Positions 46,772 to 57,487 are shown, numbered from the stretch's first letter. The stretch is 64,000 bases of DNA from Rhodohalobacter sp. 614A (GCF_021462415.1 NZ_JAKEDS010000003.1:586743-650742); one strand, 5' to 3'. Notes: a model not told the origin generated them from the letters alone. Numbers and translations are program-made.

Positions 46772-48244
46772 CTAAAGTTTTCCCGGTTCTCTTTTGTTTT
46801 CTCCCTTTCTATCCGTTAAATCATCTCCAAGATCTTGCCGGGCTTCTTCTACAAGTTCCATTAACTCTTCGAGCACCTCAGGATGTTGATCAATTACATT
46901 ATACCGCTCGCCCGGATCTCTTCGTAAATCATATAAAGCCATATTTGTAGACTGGATATGCCTTTCGCCCGGATAGCCATCTTTTCCTGGCAGTTTTCCC
47001 TCATACGAATTCCATTTATGCGGAAGCACCAATTTCCATTTCCCATTCCGTACCGCCTGTAAATCGTTTTCATTATAATAGAAATACAGGCTTTTTCGGG
47101 GTTGACTATTTTTTTCCCCTTTCAGCAATGATGAGATATTAACGCCATCTATTTTATGATCCGGAAGAGAGGCACCCGTAATCGCCGCGATGGTAGGTAA
47201 TATATCAATTGTGGCCGCCATATAATTGTTAATCAGCCCCGCAGGAACTACTTTGGGCCAGTGTATAATTGCAGGAACGCGGTTTCCTCCCTCCCATGTT
47301 GTTTGCTTCCCTTCTCTGAGACCTCCGGCCGATCCCGCATGATTGCCATAATTGAGCCAGGGTCCGTTATCACTGGTAAATATTACCAAGGTATTATCTT
47401 CAATTTCATTATCCCGAAGAACCTGCAACAACTGCCCAATCGACCAGTCAACTTCCATCATCATATCCCCATATAGTCCCTGATCACTTTTTCCTCTAAA
47501 TTTATCTGAAACTCCCAAAGGCACATGAGGCATTGCATGAGCAAAGTATAAGAAGAAAGGTTGCTCTTTGTGTCGCTCTATAAACTCCACCGCTTTTTTG
47601 GTATATCTGGTTGTTAGCCGGTCCTGGTCCAGATGATCTTCCAAGTATTCGATGGTTTCATTTCCTTCTATAAGAGGAAGCGGCGGGAAATACTTTGCAT
47701 GAAAAGAACCACTATCAGCCGGAGTTCCGTCATAATCCACCGGCCACATATCGTTGGAATAAGGAAGTCCAAAATATTCATCGAAGCCATGTTGAAGGGG
47801 AAGAAATTTCTGTGCATCGCCTAAGTGCCATTTACCTACCATTCCTGTAGCATAGCCCTGGTCTTTCAAAAGTTCTGCAATGGTTACTTCATTACTATTT
47901 ATACCGATATCCGCATTGGGCATTAAGGCTCCTGTAATCCCGATACGAGTTGGATACGAACCGGTAAGCAATGCCGCCCTGGAAGCACTGCAAATGGGAG
48001 ATACCGTATAAAAATTGGTAAATCTCATTCCTTCCGAAGCCATTTTATCAATATTCGGCGTTTGATAATTCATGGCCCCTGTCGAGCCAATATCCCCATA
48101 TCCCATATCATCCATGTAGATAAGAATAATATTTGGATTGGAAGTATTTTCCTGGGCAGCTACAAGGTTCCCTGACAACAGAAATCCCGTCAGCGATGTC
48201 ATAAACAAATAATAGATTCTAAATATTGATAGGTGTTTGATCAT
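46772..48244 (-). CDS. Secreted sulfatase (arylsulfatase A-like, Cys-type)
   Basis: A 490-residue sulfatase with a signal peptide ending near LVAAQ. The formylglycine site is Cys85 in CSASR, followed by AALLTGSYPTRIG; metal-binding IYMDDMGYGDIG and FTSDNGPWLNYG are present, as is the KWHLGD loop. It is a different subfamily from the other sulfatase (35101-36573). It is transcribed after the susD terminator of module 2, so it may have its own promoter in the 236-base gap. Confidence 0.94.
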   Translation of the reverse strand: MIKHLSIFRIYYLFMTSLTGFLLSGNLVAAQENTSNPNIILIYMDDMGYGDIGSTGAMNYQTPNIDKMASEGMRFTNFYTVSPICSASRAALLTGSYPTRIGITGALMPNADIGINSNEVTIAELLKDQGYATGMVGKWHLGDAQKFLPLQHGFDEYFGLPYSNDMWPVDYDGTPADSGSFHAKYFPPLPLIEGNETIEYLEDHLDQDRLTTRYTKKAVEFIERHKEQPFFLYFAHAMPHVPLGVSDKFRGKSDQGLYGDMMMEVDWSIGQLLQVLRDNEIEDNTLVIFTSDNGPWLNYGNHAGSAGGLREGKQTTWEGGNRVPAIIHWPKVVPAGLINNYMAATIDILPTIAAITGASLPDHKIDGVNISSLLKGEKNSQPRKSLYFYYNENDLQAVRNGKWKLVLPHKWNSYEGKLPGKDGYPGERHIQSTNMALYDLRRDPGERYNVIDQHPEVLEELMELVEEARQDLGDDLTDRKGENKREPGKL

Positions 48245-48438
48245 TTTTAAACAAGATTATAATGAACGAATGGAATTCACTTTGTACTCTTCTCAGAGGT
48301 TGAAACCTTCATTCAACTCAAAACTAATTTATCTTAATTTCTTTCGGTTGGAGCTATTCAGAATTAGCGTTCATTTTAGATGGAGTTCATGGATAAAGTA
48401 TTCGGTAAGAGAACTTATTTTTCTTCATTCGCTTCGAG

Positions 48439-48476
48439 GAAAACTCCCACCTTCTTTTCCGTAAGATGGGAGCTTT
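48439..48476 (-). terminator. Rho-independent terminator behind susD (module 2)
   Basis: CTCCCACCTT at 48444-48453 pairs with AAGATGGGAG at 48463-48472 with one mismatch; TTTTCC follows on the minus strand. It begins eight bases past the susD stop. Confidence 0.75.
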
Positions 48477-48480
48477 CTAT

Positions 48481-50070
48481 TTACCAGCCGGGATTTTGAG
48501 TTAAATTTGAATTCAATGCTCTTTCTGTAGATGGAATGGGCCATAAATAATCACGAGAAGCATTAAATTGCTTCTCTCCGGCAAAGGTGACTTCTATTTG
48601 TTTGGGCTCACCATTTTCTACATATCTGGCACCATATACTCTACCCGGAATCACATCTTCCGCGATCTCCCATCTTCTGATGTCAAATAACCGATGGCCT
48701 TCAAAAGCTAACTCAACAGCTCTTTCTTTTCTTACAATATCTCTCATTTCACTCTGAGAAGATGCATCTGCCGCTGTTATTGCCGGCATATTTACACTTT
48801 CTCTTTGTCTTACTTTATTTATCGCTTCATAAACAGACGGATCGATTTGATTCATCTCTATTTTAGCTTCTGCATAGGTTAGCAAAACTTCTGCATATCG
48901 CAGCAAAGTAATATTAAGGCCCGAATTTGAGGGATTTCCATAATCTTCATCTGCCACATACTTGCGGATGTTAAATCCTGTTTTTGTTGATCTGATAGAC
49001 AGTTCTACATTATCAGATCCGCCATCTCCCGGAGGGGTTGATTTAAAAATATTTCCATTTGGCAGAACCGTTTCACCGGAAATAAATACAGAAGCTTTTA
49101 ATCTTGGGTCACGATTTTCATAGGGATTCATAGGATCAAAACCACTTCCCGGTTCGTCAATACTCATTCCGTTATCCATCTCATACAAATCTATTATAGA
49201 AGCGGTCGGTACAAATCCACTTCCGGTCTGTCCTTCTATTTGGCTGGCCGGAGCAAGGATTGCATATATGTTATGAGAATTTATATCCGGCGCATATTCT
49301 TTGGCCAATAACACTTCTGAATTTCCCTCTCCTTCATACTGAAATAAATTGAAATAGGATGGATACAAACTGTAAACATTGCTATCGATGACCCGCTTTG
49401 CTGCTTCTGCTGCCTTCTCAAATCTTTCGGCATATAACATGGCTCTCGCTTTTAAACCATTTGCCGTACCTTTACTGATTCTCAACCCGTTCTGGGCCGG
49501 CAGTAGCGAAGCGGCTTCTTCAAGCTCAGTTTCTATGAAATCCCATATTTGCTCCGCGGAGGTTCGGGAAACGGACAAGCCTTCTTGAATATCGATGGGG
49601 GTTGTTATCAATGGCACATCTCCAAACAACATTACCAATTTGATATAATGATAGGCACGAATGGTTTTCACCTCCCCGGTATATTGATTGATAAGCTCCG
49701 GGGCTCCATCTACATTATCTATATTGTTCATGAAGTCGTTTGCTCTGCGAATGCCTACATAAGCTCTGTTCCATTCAACATCAAACCGGTTCATGGAAGA
49801 AGACATAATTCCCCGCTGGATATCAAAATTATCTCCGTCAAAAGCCGCATTTGTAAATGCATGATCGGTTACACCATCGTACGAAAAAATGTGTTCGCCA
49901 TCGAGCGTTACATATGCAGCATTTGCAGCCGCTTCGGCATCTTCAACCGTTTCCCAGAAAATGTCTGAAGAAACCCGATCGGTAGGTACCGTTTCTAACA
50001 GATCTGGCTGACAACCTGCTATTCCAAGAATCAATAAACTTATAGGTAACAAAAATATCTTTTTTAACAT
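48481..50070 (-). CDS. SusD/RagB family glycan-binding lipoprotein (module 2)
   Basis: A 529-residue lipoprotein (lipobox GIAGC) with SusD features: ETVPTDRVSSDIFWETVEDAEAAANAAY near the start, IRAYHYIKLVMLFGDVPLIT, ERAVELAFEGHRLFDIRRW and the end LTQNPGW. The ATG at 50070 is chosen because AAGGA precedes it by six bases; an ATG at 50088 lies just upstream. It resembles the partial SusD at the right edge more than the SusD of module 1. Confidence 0.95.
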   Translation of the reverse strand: MLKKIFLLPISLLILGIAGCQPDLLETVPTDRVSSDIFWETVEDAEAAANAAYVTLDGEHIFSYDGVTDHAFTNAAFDGDNFDIQRGIMSSSMNRFDVEWNRAYVGIRRANDFMNNIDNVDGAPELINQYTGEVKTIRAYHYIKLVMLFGDVPLITTPIDIQEGLSVSRTSAEQIWDFIETELEEAASLLPAQNGLRISKGTANGLKARAMLYAERFEKAAEAAKRVIDSNVYSLYPSYFNLFQYEGEGNSEVLLAKEYAPDINSHNIYAILAPASQIEGQTGSGFVPTASIIDLYEMDNGMSIDEPGSGFDPMNPYENRDPRLKASVFISGETVLPNGNIFKSTPPGDGGSDNVELSIRSTKTGFNIRKYVADEDYGNPSNSGLNITLLRYAEVLLTYAEAKIEMNQIDPSVYEAINKVRQRESVNMPAITAADASSQSEMRDIVRKERAVELAFEGHRLFDIRRWEIAEDVIPGRVYGARYVENGEPKQIEVTFAGEKQFNASRDYLWPIPSTERALNSNLTQNPGW

Positions 50071-50099
50071 GGTTCTTCCTTTATCCATTAAAGTTTTTT

Positions 50100-53000
50100 T
50101 TAAAATCTGAGGTCGACACCGATTGTATATTGCCGAACCTGAGGATAATAAGTAGCTCGTGAGGTCGGAGTTTCGGGATCAAGTCCCCAATCTCGTTTCA
50201 ACTCAGAAAACACCGTGAGAAGATTTGTTGCGCCTATATACACTCTTGCATTATTCAGGGAAAATTTCTCGGTAATTCCTATTGGGATATTATATGACAG
50301 TACAAGATTTTTTAATCGTAAGTACTTCCCGTCTATCATTCTTAGCTCACTGGTTTCATCATTTCGTCGATCATATTTTATCGGACGGGGCCACCTGGCA
50401 TCCGGATTTTCAGGAGTCCAGTAATCTTCATACATGGCATGTGTAAAGGTTTCAAATGTTACTATTTGTTGTAAGCCTCCGGTTAATCGGATTTTGTGCC
50501 CCGCAGCTCCCTGCCACTGTGAAAAAAGCTCAAAATTTTTGTACATCAGGTTAATGGTCATACCGTAATCGTATCTTGGGAAGCTCTGCCCAAGATATGA
50601 CCAATCTTCCGGGCTAATCTCTCCATCGCCATTTAAATCCACGTACTTGATATCTCCGGGAGCCGTATTATTGTTCAGAGTGGGATAATTATCCACTTCT
50701 TCTTGTGTACGAAACAGGCCATCGGTGAGATATCCCCAATGGGAGTTAATCGGTAACCCTTCTTTCACGATTGTAGTGGGATTATTTAAGTCGGATCCGT
50801 TGTTAATGAAAGGGCCTGCACCAGCAAGATCTTTTACCTTATTTCGGTTATCACTAAAATTGGCATTAATGCTGTAGCTGAGCTCATCTCCTCCGCGATA
50901 GGTTAGCGATACTTCGTACCCTTTATTTTCCACCACCCCGGCATTTTGTGCAGCCGGATCCAACCCAACGACTCCAGGAATAGGCAGATTCAGCAAAATA
51001 TCGTCCGTTACCTTATCGTAGTAATCGAAGGATAACATGAGTTTGTTTTGCATGATCCCCATATCAATACCGATATCTGTTTGTTTGGTTTTCTCCCACG
51101 TAAGATCCTGATTTGCCAGCCTGGATTGGGCCAGAGCAATGACCGCTTCATCATTGAAAGAGTAATCCACATTCGCGAGGGTTTCATAAAATGAATACAA
51201 ACCTATAGCCTGGTTTCCTGTTTGTCCCCAGGATGCTCTCAGTTTAAATTCATTTACAAATGTTCCCACAGCTCCAAGGCCATCCCAAAACTTCTCTTCG
51301 GATAGCACCCAACCGAGTGAAAAAGAAGGGAAAAAGCCATACCTGTTGGACTTGTTAAATCGGGAAGAGCCGTCGTACCGGGCATTAACTTCTGCAAGAT
51401 ATCTATTATCAAAATTGTAGTTGATCCTGGAGAAAAAGGAGCGAAGTGCATATTCAGAATCAAAGCCTGTGGCATTCCGATTATCGTTGGAACCCTGTCC
51501 TAATGCTTGAACATCGTTATTGTAGAAATTTTCTCTATAACCGGTGATTTCTTGATTCTGATGGTCAATGGTAGAATATCCCAACAAACCAGTAACCCCA
51601 TGTTTGTTAAAATCCTGCTTGTAGGTAAGCAAGCTATTTAGCGTATATTCTACATTATCAATTCTTACTTCATTCAGGGAATTGATTTGGCGTTGCATAA
51701 CCCGGCCTGTAATAGGATCCTGGTTATAATAACGATCTAAAAATTGCTTATTTCTGACATCCACATAACGCATTGCATACTGCGTGGAGAATGTAAGGCT
51801 GGGTAAAATGTCGAATTCTCCTTTGATGCTACCCACAAAATTCATGTTCGTGGTGCGGTTTTTGCCAGAAAGATTGGCATCTACCAAAGGATTATCCCCT
51901 TGTCCGGCTACCCCATATTCTCCTGTGGAATGTTGAGGCCATGCAAATTTGCTTCTATGGAGCATGGCATCGAAAACAGCCGTTTCACCATCTCCGGGTT
52001 CCGTATATTTTCTTTGTCTGAAGTTAACATCGCCACTTATTCTTATCCGTGAAGACAACTTCGCATCCGTATTAATCCTGATCTCATTGAGGTTGTGGCT
52101 AAAATTAGATACTAATCCTTCCACATCCTGGTAGCGGATGCTCGCCAAAGCTCTTATCGATTCACTTCCTCCGCTTACAGAAATGGAGTGGTTTTGTTGT
52201 GGCGCCGCTTTTAAAATTCCAAGTTCATCTCTTCGAAACCAAGGAAACGGTAACGGATATTCCGGGCTTGGAGCATTGCTTACATAATTTTGAATGTATT
52301 CGTCAGTGTATCGTGCATTTTGACCAGAATTTAAATAGGCCGCATTTTCCATCCTGAAATACTCTTCCAACCCCACATGTTCAGGGCGATTTATTGCATC
52401 TTGAATAGCATAATATCCATTGTAACTAACATTTAATTTTTCAGCCTTTCCCCGTTTTGTTGTAATAAGTATTACTCCATTGGCCCCGCGGGAACCGTAA
52501 ATAGCGGTTGATGAAGCATCCTTAAGCACCGAGATGTTTTCAATATCCTGAGGGTTGATATTATTAATTCCCTGTTCAATCCCGTCCACAATAATAAGCG
52601 GACTACTACTTTCTCCCAATGTTGTAATCCCCCGAACTCGGATATGGATATCATTTGATCCGGGTGCCCCGCCCTGATCCAGCACAGTTACTCCCGGCGC
52701 AAATCCCTGCAAGCTTTGACGAGCATCGGATATGGGGCGTCTGGCAAATTCCTCACCTTCAATCTGGGCAACTGAATTTGTCTGGCTAATTCTCTCCTGT
52801 ACTCCATATCCTACCACAACAATATCTTCCAGCATTTGCACGTCTTGGTTCAACTCAATATTAATTTCCGTGCGTCCGTCAATGGGTACTTCTAACCTTT
52901 GATATCCCACATAACTAAAAACGAGTATCGTTACATCATCAGGAACTTCAAGTTCATATTGACCATCCATATCTGTGGTAGTCCCAATAGGCGCACTTCC

Positions 53001-53522
53001 GGCTTCTCCTGCATCCTTAGCAACCACATTTACACCGGGAAGCGCTTCTTTAGTTTGAGAATCAATGACTGTTCCGCTGATAGCCTGTTCTAGTTGATTA
53101 GAAGATTTATTTTCTTCTCCCCTCTCAAAAAAGAAAAGTTGCCCTGCCTCTGATATTCCAAATCGAAGAGAGGTTCCTTCCAATACACTCCAAAGAGCGT
53201 CTTCTACAGTAGCCTTTCCCGGCTCAACGAATATTTCCTTAGACATGGGAATCAACTCTTCACTGTAGGATAGCTTTAGATTGGCTTGTTCGGCGATGTT
53301 CTCCAAAACCTCTCTCAGCATTTTTTCGCCGCCATCCAGATAGATAACCTTTTTTAGTTTTTTTGAAGAATCAATTCCATCCTGTGATATCCCGGCTTGC
53401 TGGGTGGCTAAATCCACTAACAACTGCTGGCTATGTGCTCCATTTGCAGATATACAAACCATAAATAATAATAACCACATGGTCTTTATCACCTGGTTAG
53501 ATAACTGTATCTGTTTTTCCAT
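50100..53522 (-). CDS. SusC/RagA TonB-linked outer-membrane transporter (module 2)
   Basis: A 1140-residue transporter with signal peptide, an STN domain (about 60-130), a regulatory-like domain (ISGTVIDSQTKEALPGVNVVA), plug (GYGVQERISQTNSVAQIEG, DARQSLQGFAPGVTV) and barrel ending IGVDLRF. The STN domain fits signalling through the fecR gene upstream. It would import oligosaccharides together with the susD 29 bases downstream. Confidence 0.96.
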   Translation of the reverse strand: MEKQIQLSNQVIKTMWLLLFMVCISANGAHSQQLLVDLATQQAGISQDGIDSSKKLKKVIYLDGGEKMLREVLENIAEQANLKLSYSEELIPMSKEIFVEPGKATVEDALWSVLEGTSLRFGISEAGQLFFFERGEENKSSNQLEQAISGTVIDSQTKEALPGVNVVAKDAGEAGSAPIGTTTDMDGQYELEVPDDVTILVFSYVGYQRLEVPIDGRTEINIELNQDVQMLEDIVVVGYGVQERISQTNSVAQIEGEEFARRPISDARQSLQGFAPGVTVLDQGGAPGSNDIHIRVRGITTLGESSSPLIIVDGIEQGINNINPQDIENISVLKDASSTAIYGSRGANGVILITTKRGKAEKLNVSYNGYYAIQDAINRPEHVGLEEYFRMENAAYLNSGQNARYTDEYIQNYVSNAPSPEYPLPFPWFRRDELGILKAAPQQNHSISVSGGSESIRALASIRYQDVEGLVSNFSHNLNEIRINTDAKLSSRIRISGDVNFRQRKYTEPGDGETAVFDAMLHRSKFAWPQHSTGEYGVAGQGDNPLVDANLSGKNRTTNMNFVGSIKGEFDILPSLTFSTQYAMRYVDVRNKQFLDRYYNQDPITGRVMQRQINSLNEVRIDNVEYTLNSLLTYKQDFNKHGVTGLLGYSTIDHQNQEITGYRENFYNNDVQALGQGSNDNRNATGFDSEYALRSFFSRINYNFDNRYLAEVNARYDGSSRFNKSNRYGFFPSFSLGWVLSEEKFWDGLGAVGTFVNEFKLRASWGQTGNQAIGLYSFYETLANVDYSFNDEAVIALAQSRLANQDLTWEKTKQTDIGIDMGIMQNKLMLSFDYYDKVTDDILLNLPIPGVVGLDPAAQNAGVVENKGYEVSLTYRGGDELSYSINANFSDNRNKVKDLAGAGPFINNGSDLNNPTTIVKEGLPINSHWGYLTDGLFRTQEEVDNYPTLNNNTAPGDIKYVDLNGDGEISPEDWSYLGQSFPRYDYGMTINLMYKNFELFSQWQGAAGHKIRLTGGLQQIVTFETFTHAMYEDYWTPENPDARWPRPIKYDRRNDETSELRMIDGKYLRLKNLVLSYNIPIGITEKFSLNNARVYIGATNLLTVFSELKRDWGLDPETPTSRATYYPQVRQYTIGVDLRF

Positions 53523-53555
53523 CGATATGCTCCTTTTTGTTTTTATGATAGACTT

Positions 53556-54659
53556 CTATGTATCCTTTATTACTTTTTCACCCGACAGTTCTTCGTCCTG
53601 AAAAACAATGGTCCGTCCATTGCGCTCAAAAGACACTTTCATGGATATGGCCATGACCTGAAGCAGTTCACTCATCGCCATATTATCATATGTTGCGGTT
53701 AGTGTTCTTTTCCTTAACCCGGCCAGCGGTCCCTCTACTTTACATTCAACATCAAACCAGAGCTCCAAACGATTTAATACTTCCGGAAAGGGTGTACGGC
53801 GAAAGACAAGTTTTCCTTCGGTCCATCCCACATATTGATCCATATCCTCAATATCCGAGACCGTTAGCCCCCCGATTTCGCTAAGAATCCCTAATTTGTT
53901 AGGCGTGATTTCTACAATTTCCCTTTGCATATTCCCATCGGCCATTTTACCGATAGAAACCAATCCTTCTTTTACAGCCACCTCTACGCCGACAGAATCA
54001 TAGGCAGTTATATTAAACTGGGTACCCAAATCTTTTGTATACACCTCATTGGAAATCACCACAAAAGGGTTTTCTTCGTCGTGGGTTACTTCAAAAAAAG
54101 CTTCCCCTTCCAGAAAGAGCGTGCGGTTTCCAGTCCCGTAATTTTGAGGAATCCTTAGCGTACTGCTTGCATTCAAAACAACTTTTGAGCCATCGCTAAG
54201 TTTTAAGTTCGAACGCTGTCCTTTTACCGTACTTATTTCCTGGTAGCTAATGACAGATTCCAGATGAGAATTATTCAACAGATTGTGCTGCCTGACAACA
54301 AAAACCATTGCCGCAATTAATAACATGGCCGCCACCAGAGAATACGACCAAAAAGCCCGGCCACGTTTCTTTTTTTGTTTGACAAGCTGAATTCTTTTGG
54401 CGGAATTGCCTGACATGTTCTCATAACCTGAGACATCCGCATTTCCGATTTCGGCATTCATTTTGCCTTTTTTGAAATCATTCCAGGCAGACCGGTCATC
54501 CAAATCAAAAGAAACCTCTTCCCTTTCACTCCATCCCTCTATAAAAGAGGTAAAAAAATCTTCGTTCGCAGGATCTTTCTGCAACCATTCTCCCAGCTTG
54601 CGAAGCTCGTGCTCATCACACTTCCCCTGCACGTATTTATAAAGTAATTCCCAGTTCAT
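53556..54659 (-). CDS. FecR-type anti-sigma factor (module 2)
   Basis: A 367-residue inner-membrane protein, membrane helix near residues 100-118 (FWSYSLVAAMLLIAAMVFVV). FecR domain blocks are KLSDGSKVVLNASSTLRIPQN, FVVISNEVYTKDLGTQFNI and the C-terminal DUF4974 part (FPEVLNRLELWFDVE). It has the same role as the module 1 copy and shares little identity with it. The sigma factor gene lies 129 bases upstream. Confidence 0.95.
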   Translation of the reverse strand: MNWELLYKYVQGKCDEHELRKLGEWLQKDPANEDFFTSFIEGWSEREEVSFDLDDRSAWNDFKKGKMNAEIGNADVSGYENMSGNSAKRIQLVKQKKKRGRAFWSYSLVAAMLLIAAMVFVVRQHNLLNNSHLESVISYQEISTVKGQRSNLKLSDGSKVVLNASSTLRIPQNYGTGNRTLFLEGEAFFEVTHDEENPFVVISNEVYTKDLGTQFNITAYDSVGVEVAVKEGLVSIGKMADGNMQREIVEITPNKLGILSEIGGLTVSDIEDMDQYVGWTEGKLVFRRTPFPEVLNRLELWFDVECKVEGPLAGLRKRTLTATYDNMAMSELLQVMAISMKVSFERNGRTIVFQDEELSGEKVIKDT

Positions 54660-54788
54660 AAAATGTTTTACGTCTTCATTCGGTGGGAATACGAGCGAAT
54701 TTCCTTTTACCCTTACATGGTTTTGAAAAAAATCAGGAGAAGAGGAAAATCACCTAAGTAACGAAAGCTTTCTATCCGTGAGGATGTT

Positions 54789-55394
54789 TTATAAAAATGG
54801 GAAGAGTCCTAAAATTACCCCTATACATAAGATGGATACATATTTCGATAAGTGCTCTCTTAATTTTTGAAAAACCCTTCTCATGTGCGTCTCTACTGTT
54901 TTAACAGATATGTCTAAATATTCTGAGATTTCCAGATAGGTAAGACCTTCATTTCGGTTCAATTCAAAAATTTGCCGGCCCTTCGGTGGTAATTCTTCAA
55001 CGGCCTTCTGAAGAGACTGATGAAAAATCCGGGAATCGTACTTTCCCTCCTCTTGAATACTTAGTTGCAGATCTTCCTCTATCTTCTGTTTGGCTTCTAT
55101 GATATACTGATCCACAATTTTTTGATGCTTGATATGATCTAACGCTTTGTTTCGGGCCATTTCATAAAGCAAGCCGCGCAAATGGCCCGAAGAATTTAAA
55201 TTTTCCCTGTCATTCCAAACATCTGTAAAGACCTCTTGCACAATTCCTTCAGCCAGAACTCTGCTACGAACAAATTTCCAAATGTAGCGGCAAAGTGGTT
55301 CATGATATTTTAGAAATACAATCTCAAAGGCATATTCATCGCCTTCCTGTATTTTTTCAATCAGTAAACTTTCACTATTACTGGTACGACTCAT
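54789..55394 (-). CDS. ECF RNA polymerase sigma factor (module 2)
   Basis: A 201-residue ECF factor. Region 2 shows FEIVFLKYHEPLCRYIWKFV and DVWNDRENL; region 4 has ELPPKGRQIFELNRNEGLTYLEISEYLDISVKTVETHM. Like the other copy it ends in a hydrophobic tail (VSILCIGVILGLFPFL). It is the first gene of module 2; the upstream 329-base gap must hold its promoter. Confidence 0.95.
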   Translation of the reverse strand: MSRTSNSESLLIEKIQEGDEYAFEIVFLKYHEPLCRYIWKFVRSRVLAEGIVQEVFTDVWNDRENLNSSGHLRGLLYEMARNKALDHIKHQKIVDQYIIEAKQKIEEDLQLSIQEEGKYDSRIFHQSLQKAVEELPPKGRQIFELNRNEGLTYLEISEYLDISVKTVETHMRRVFQKLREHLSKYVSILCIGVILGLFPFL

Positions 55395-55723
55395 ACTTCA
55401 CTTTTATCCCATCTATTTCAACTCGCAGGATATTTTAATTGACTCAACAAAGCCTTTCACCCCATAACATGTATACAAATCAACATCCTAAATACAGATA
55501 AGAGCAAGGGTAATCAGCTCACTTTTTAAAATGGCTTAAGTTAGGTTACGATTGAAATTTCTGCTACCCTTACATGTATTTTTAGATAGAACAGATTTTC
55601 TTTTGGAATGGCGGAAAAATGAAAATAAAAACCCTGAACAATCAAATTATTCAGGGTTGGACATTGCGTTAAATATAAGTCGCTACGTTATGATATCAGA
55701 GCAAAAACATTCATAACATCATT
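55395..55723. other. 329-base gap between cstA and ECF sigma
   Basis: Holds the terminator of the cstA-like gene at 55622-55658 and, nearer the sigma gene, AT-rich sequence. No gene or further repeat is visible. Confidence 0.6.
55622..55658 (-). terminator. Rho-independent terminator behind the cstA-like gene
   Basis: AACCCTGAA at 55630-55638 pairs with TTCAGGGTT at 55650-55658; on the minus strand TTTTATTTT follows. It lies 66 bases past the stop of the carbon-starvation transporter gene. Confidence 0.85.
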
Positions 55724-57451
55724 CTATTTTGTGAGCTTACTTTTTCTGAGTAGGGCAAAAGCCTCAAGTAATATCCAGATTGTAAAACCAAGAATAATAC
55801 TCCCCATTAAAAAAAGCAGTGGATCCATAGTGTTTTCTCCATATCCCGACCACTCAAAAAGAACTTGCTGAATCATTGCCCAAAGTGTCATACTCAATAA
55901 AAAAACCATCGGCACAAATGTATAAATAATCGGACGACCTTTTCTCTTCAGCCAAATTGTAATCAACAGGAAACTAATACCTGCCAGTAATTGATTGGAT
56001 GTTCCAAAAAGTGGCCACAAAAGATATCCGCCTGAGCCAATTCCTTTCGGACCTTCCGGAAGCAGAACCAGTGCCGCACTTGATACAACCGAAACAGATG
56101 TTGCTACATGAATATTTGTCAACGGTTTGATTTCATAGACCTCTCCCAGCTCGGATATGATATATCGCATAAGCCGTACAGATGAATCCAGGGTGGTTGC
56201 TGCAAAACTAACTACAATAACGGCAATAATCGTACGAGCTACTTCTGCCGGAATCCATAATCCCGTAGCTAATTGACCGGCCCCCTGAATAAATGCATTT
56301 AATCCATGTTCGCCTGCGGCCGCAAATGATGAATATGTGGACGCGAAAGCTTCACTACCTGAGAAAAATGTGCCCACCGCTAAAATTGTAATAATGGCGA
56401 GAGCTCCTTCTCCCACCGCCCCTAAGTATCCAACAAATCTTGTATCCGTCTCTTTGTCAATTTGTTTTGAGGTCGTTCCTGAGGCCACCAATCCATGAAA
56501 GCCGGAAACTGCCCCGCAAGCAATTGTAATAAATAACAAAGGAAACCAGCTTACATCAGAAGCGGCTTGGTTTTTCATAGGAGCTGTAACATCGGGAGCC
56601 ATAATAGCCAGTCCTGCATACAAAACGATAAGCCCCAAAATCAGCTGTTGAGCGTTGATAAAATCTCTTGGTTGTAACAGTTTCCAAACTGGCAAAACTG
56701 ACGCAATATAAACGTAGACCATCAGTATGATAATCCAAACTAAAAAGGCCATAGACAGTCCACTGAGTCCCATAAATCCAGTTTGATTTTCCCCACCAAA
56801 CATCTGAACCAAATCTATTTGTAAAGCCGGAATATATGAGGCGAGAACAGCCGTACCATACATCACAAACAGTACAAATATGCTGGGAATCAATATATTT
56901 CCCTGGCGTTTATATGTATAATATCCAATCCATACAGCCAGTGGAATTTGGATAAAAACGGAAAGTACACTTGCCGGAAAGGATATAAACAGGTTGGAAA
57001 TTACCCAGGCAAAAACCGCGTTAATCATCAGTACCAGAATCAGAATAATAAAAAGAAATAGTATTCTGGCCCGTTTACCGATCAGCTGATCTGCCAAAGT
57101 TCCAATCGACCGACCTTTATGCCGAACGGAAAGAACCATGGTTCCAAAATCATGTACACCAGCGGCGAATATTGTGCCCAATGCTACCCATAAAATCGCT
57201 GGCAGCCATCCCCAATAAATGGCGATGGCGGGTCCTACAATGGGAGCGGCACCTGCAACTGACGTAAAATGGTGTCCCAAAACAATCCACTTATTGGTTG
57301 GAACGTAATCCCTGCCGTCTTCAAGTTCATGCGCCGGGGTCTGAAAATCAGGATCGAGTTTATAAATCCGTTTAGCAATAAAGGAGGAATAAAACCGATA
57401 GCTGACATAAAATGATGCTAACGCTATTGTAGCAAGCCAAAGACTATTCAT
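55724..57451 (-). CDS. cstA: CstA-family carbon starvation transporter
   Basis: A 575-residue inner-membrane protein with about 16 helices. Family blocks are GHHFTSVAGAAPIVGPAIAI and WLPAILWVALGTIFAAGVHDF near the start and FGTSNQLLAG near the end. Characterised members take up pyruvate or peptides. It is the last gene in the cluster of FAD oxidoreductases on the minus strand, 36 bases behind the nearest one, so it may import a breakdown product. Confidence 0.94.
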   Translation of the reverse strand: MNSLWLATIALASFYVSYRFYSSFIAKRIYKLDPDFQTPAHELEDGRDYVPTNKWIVLGHHFTSVAGAAPIVGPAIAIYWGWLPAILWVALGTIFAAGVHDFGTMVLSVRHKGRSIGTLADQLIGKRARILFLFIILILVLMINAVFAWVISNLFISFPASVLSVFIQIPLAVWIGYYTYKRQGNILIPSIFVLFVMYGTAVLASYIPALQIDLVQMFGGENQTGFMGLSGLSMAFLVWIIILMVYVYIASVLPVWKLLQPRDFINAQQLILGLIVLYAGLAIMAPDVTAPMKNQAASDVSWFPLLFITIACGAVSGFHGLVASGTTSKQIDKETDTRFVGYLGAVGEGALAIITILAVGTFFSGSEAFASTYSSFAAAGEHGLNAFIQGAGQLATGLWIPAEVARTIIAVIVVSFAATTLDSSVRLMRYIISELGEVYEIKPLTNIHVATSVSVVSSAALVLLPEGPKGIGSGGYLLWPLFGTSNQLLAGISFLLITIWLKRKGRPIIYTFVPMVFLLSMTLWAMIQQVLFEWSGYGENTMDPLLFLMGSIILGFTIWILLEAFALLRKSKLTK

Positions 57452-57487
57452 GATCTAAATTATATAGTTTTTTTCATGAAGCAATTT

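Noticed and set aside
48237-48464. Open frame of 75 codons on the plus strand between sulfatase and susD
   Set aside because: Opposite to all neighbours, overlaps the terminator, no family features; judged chance.
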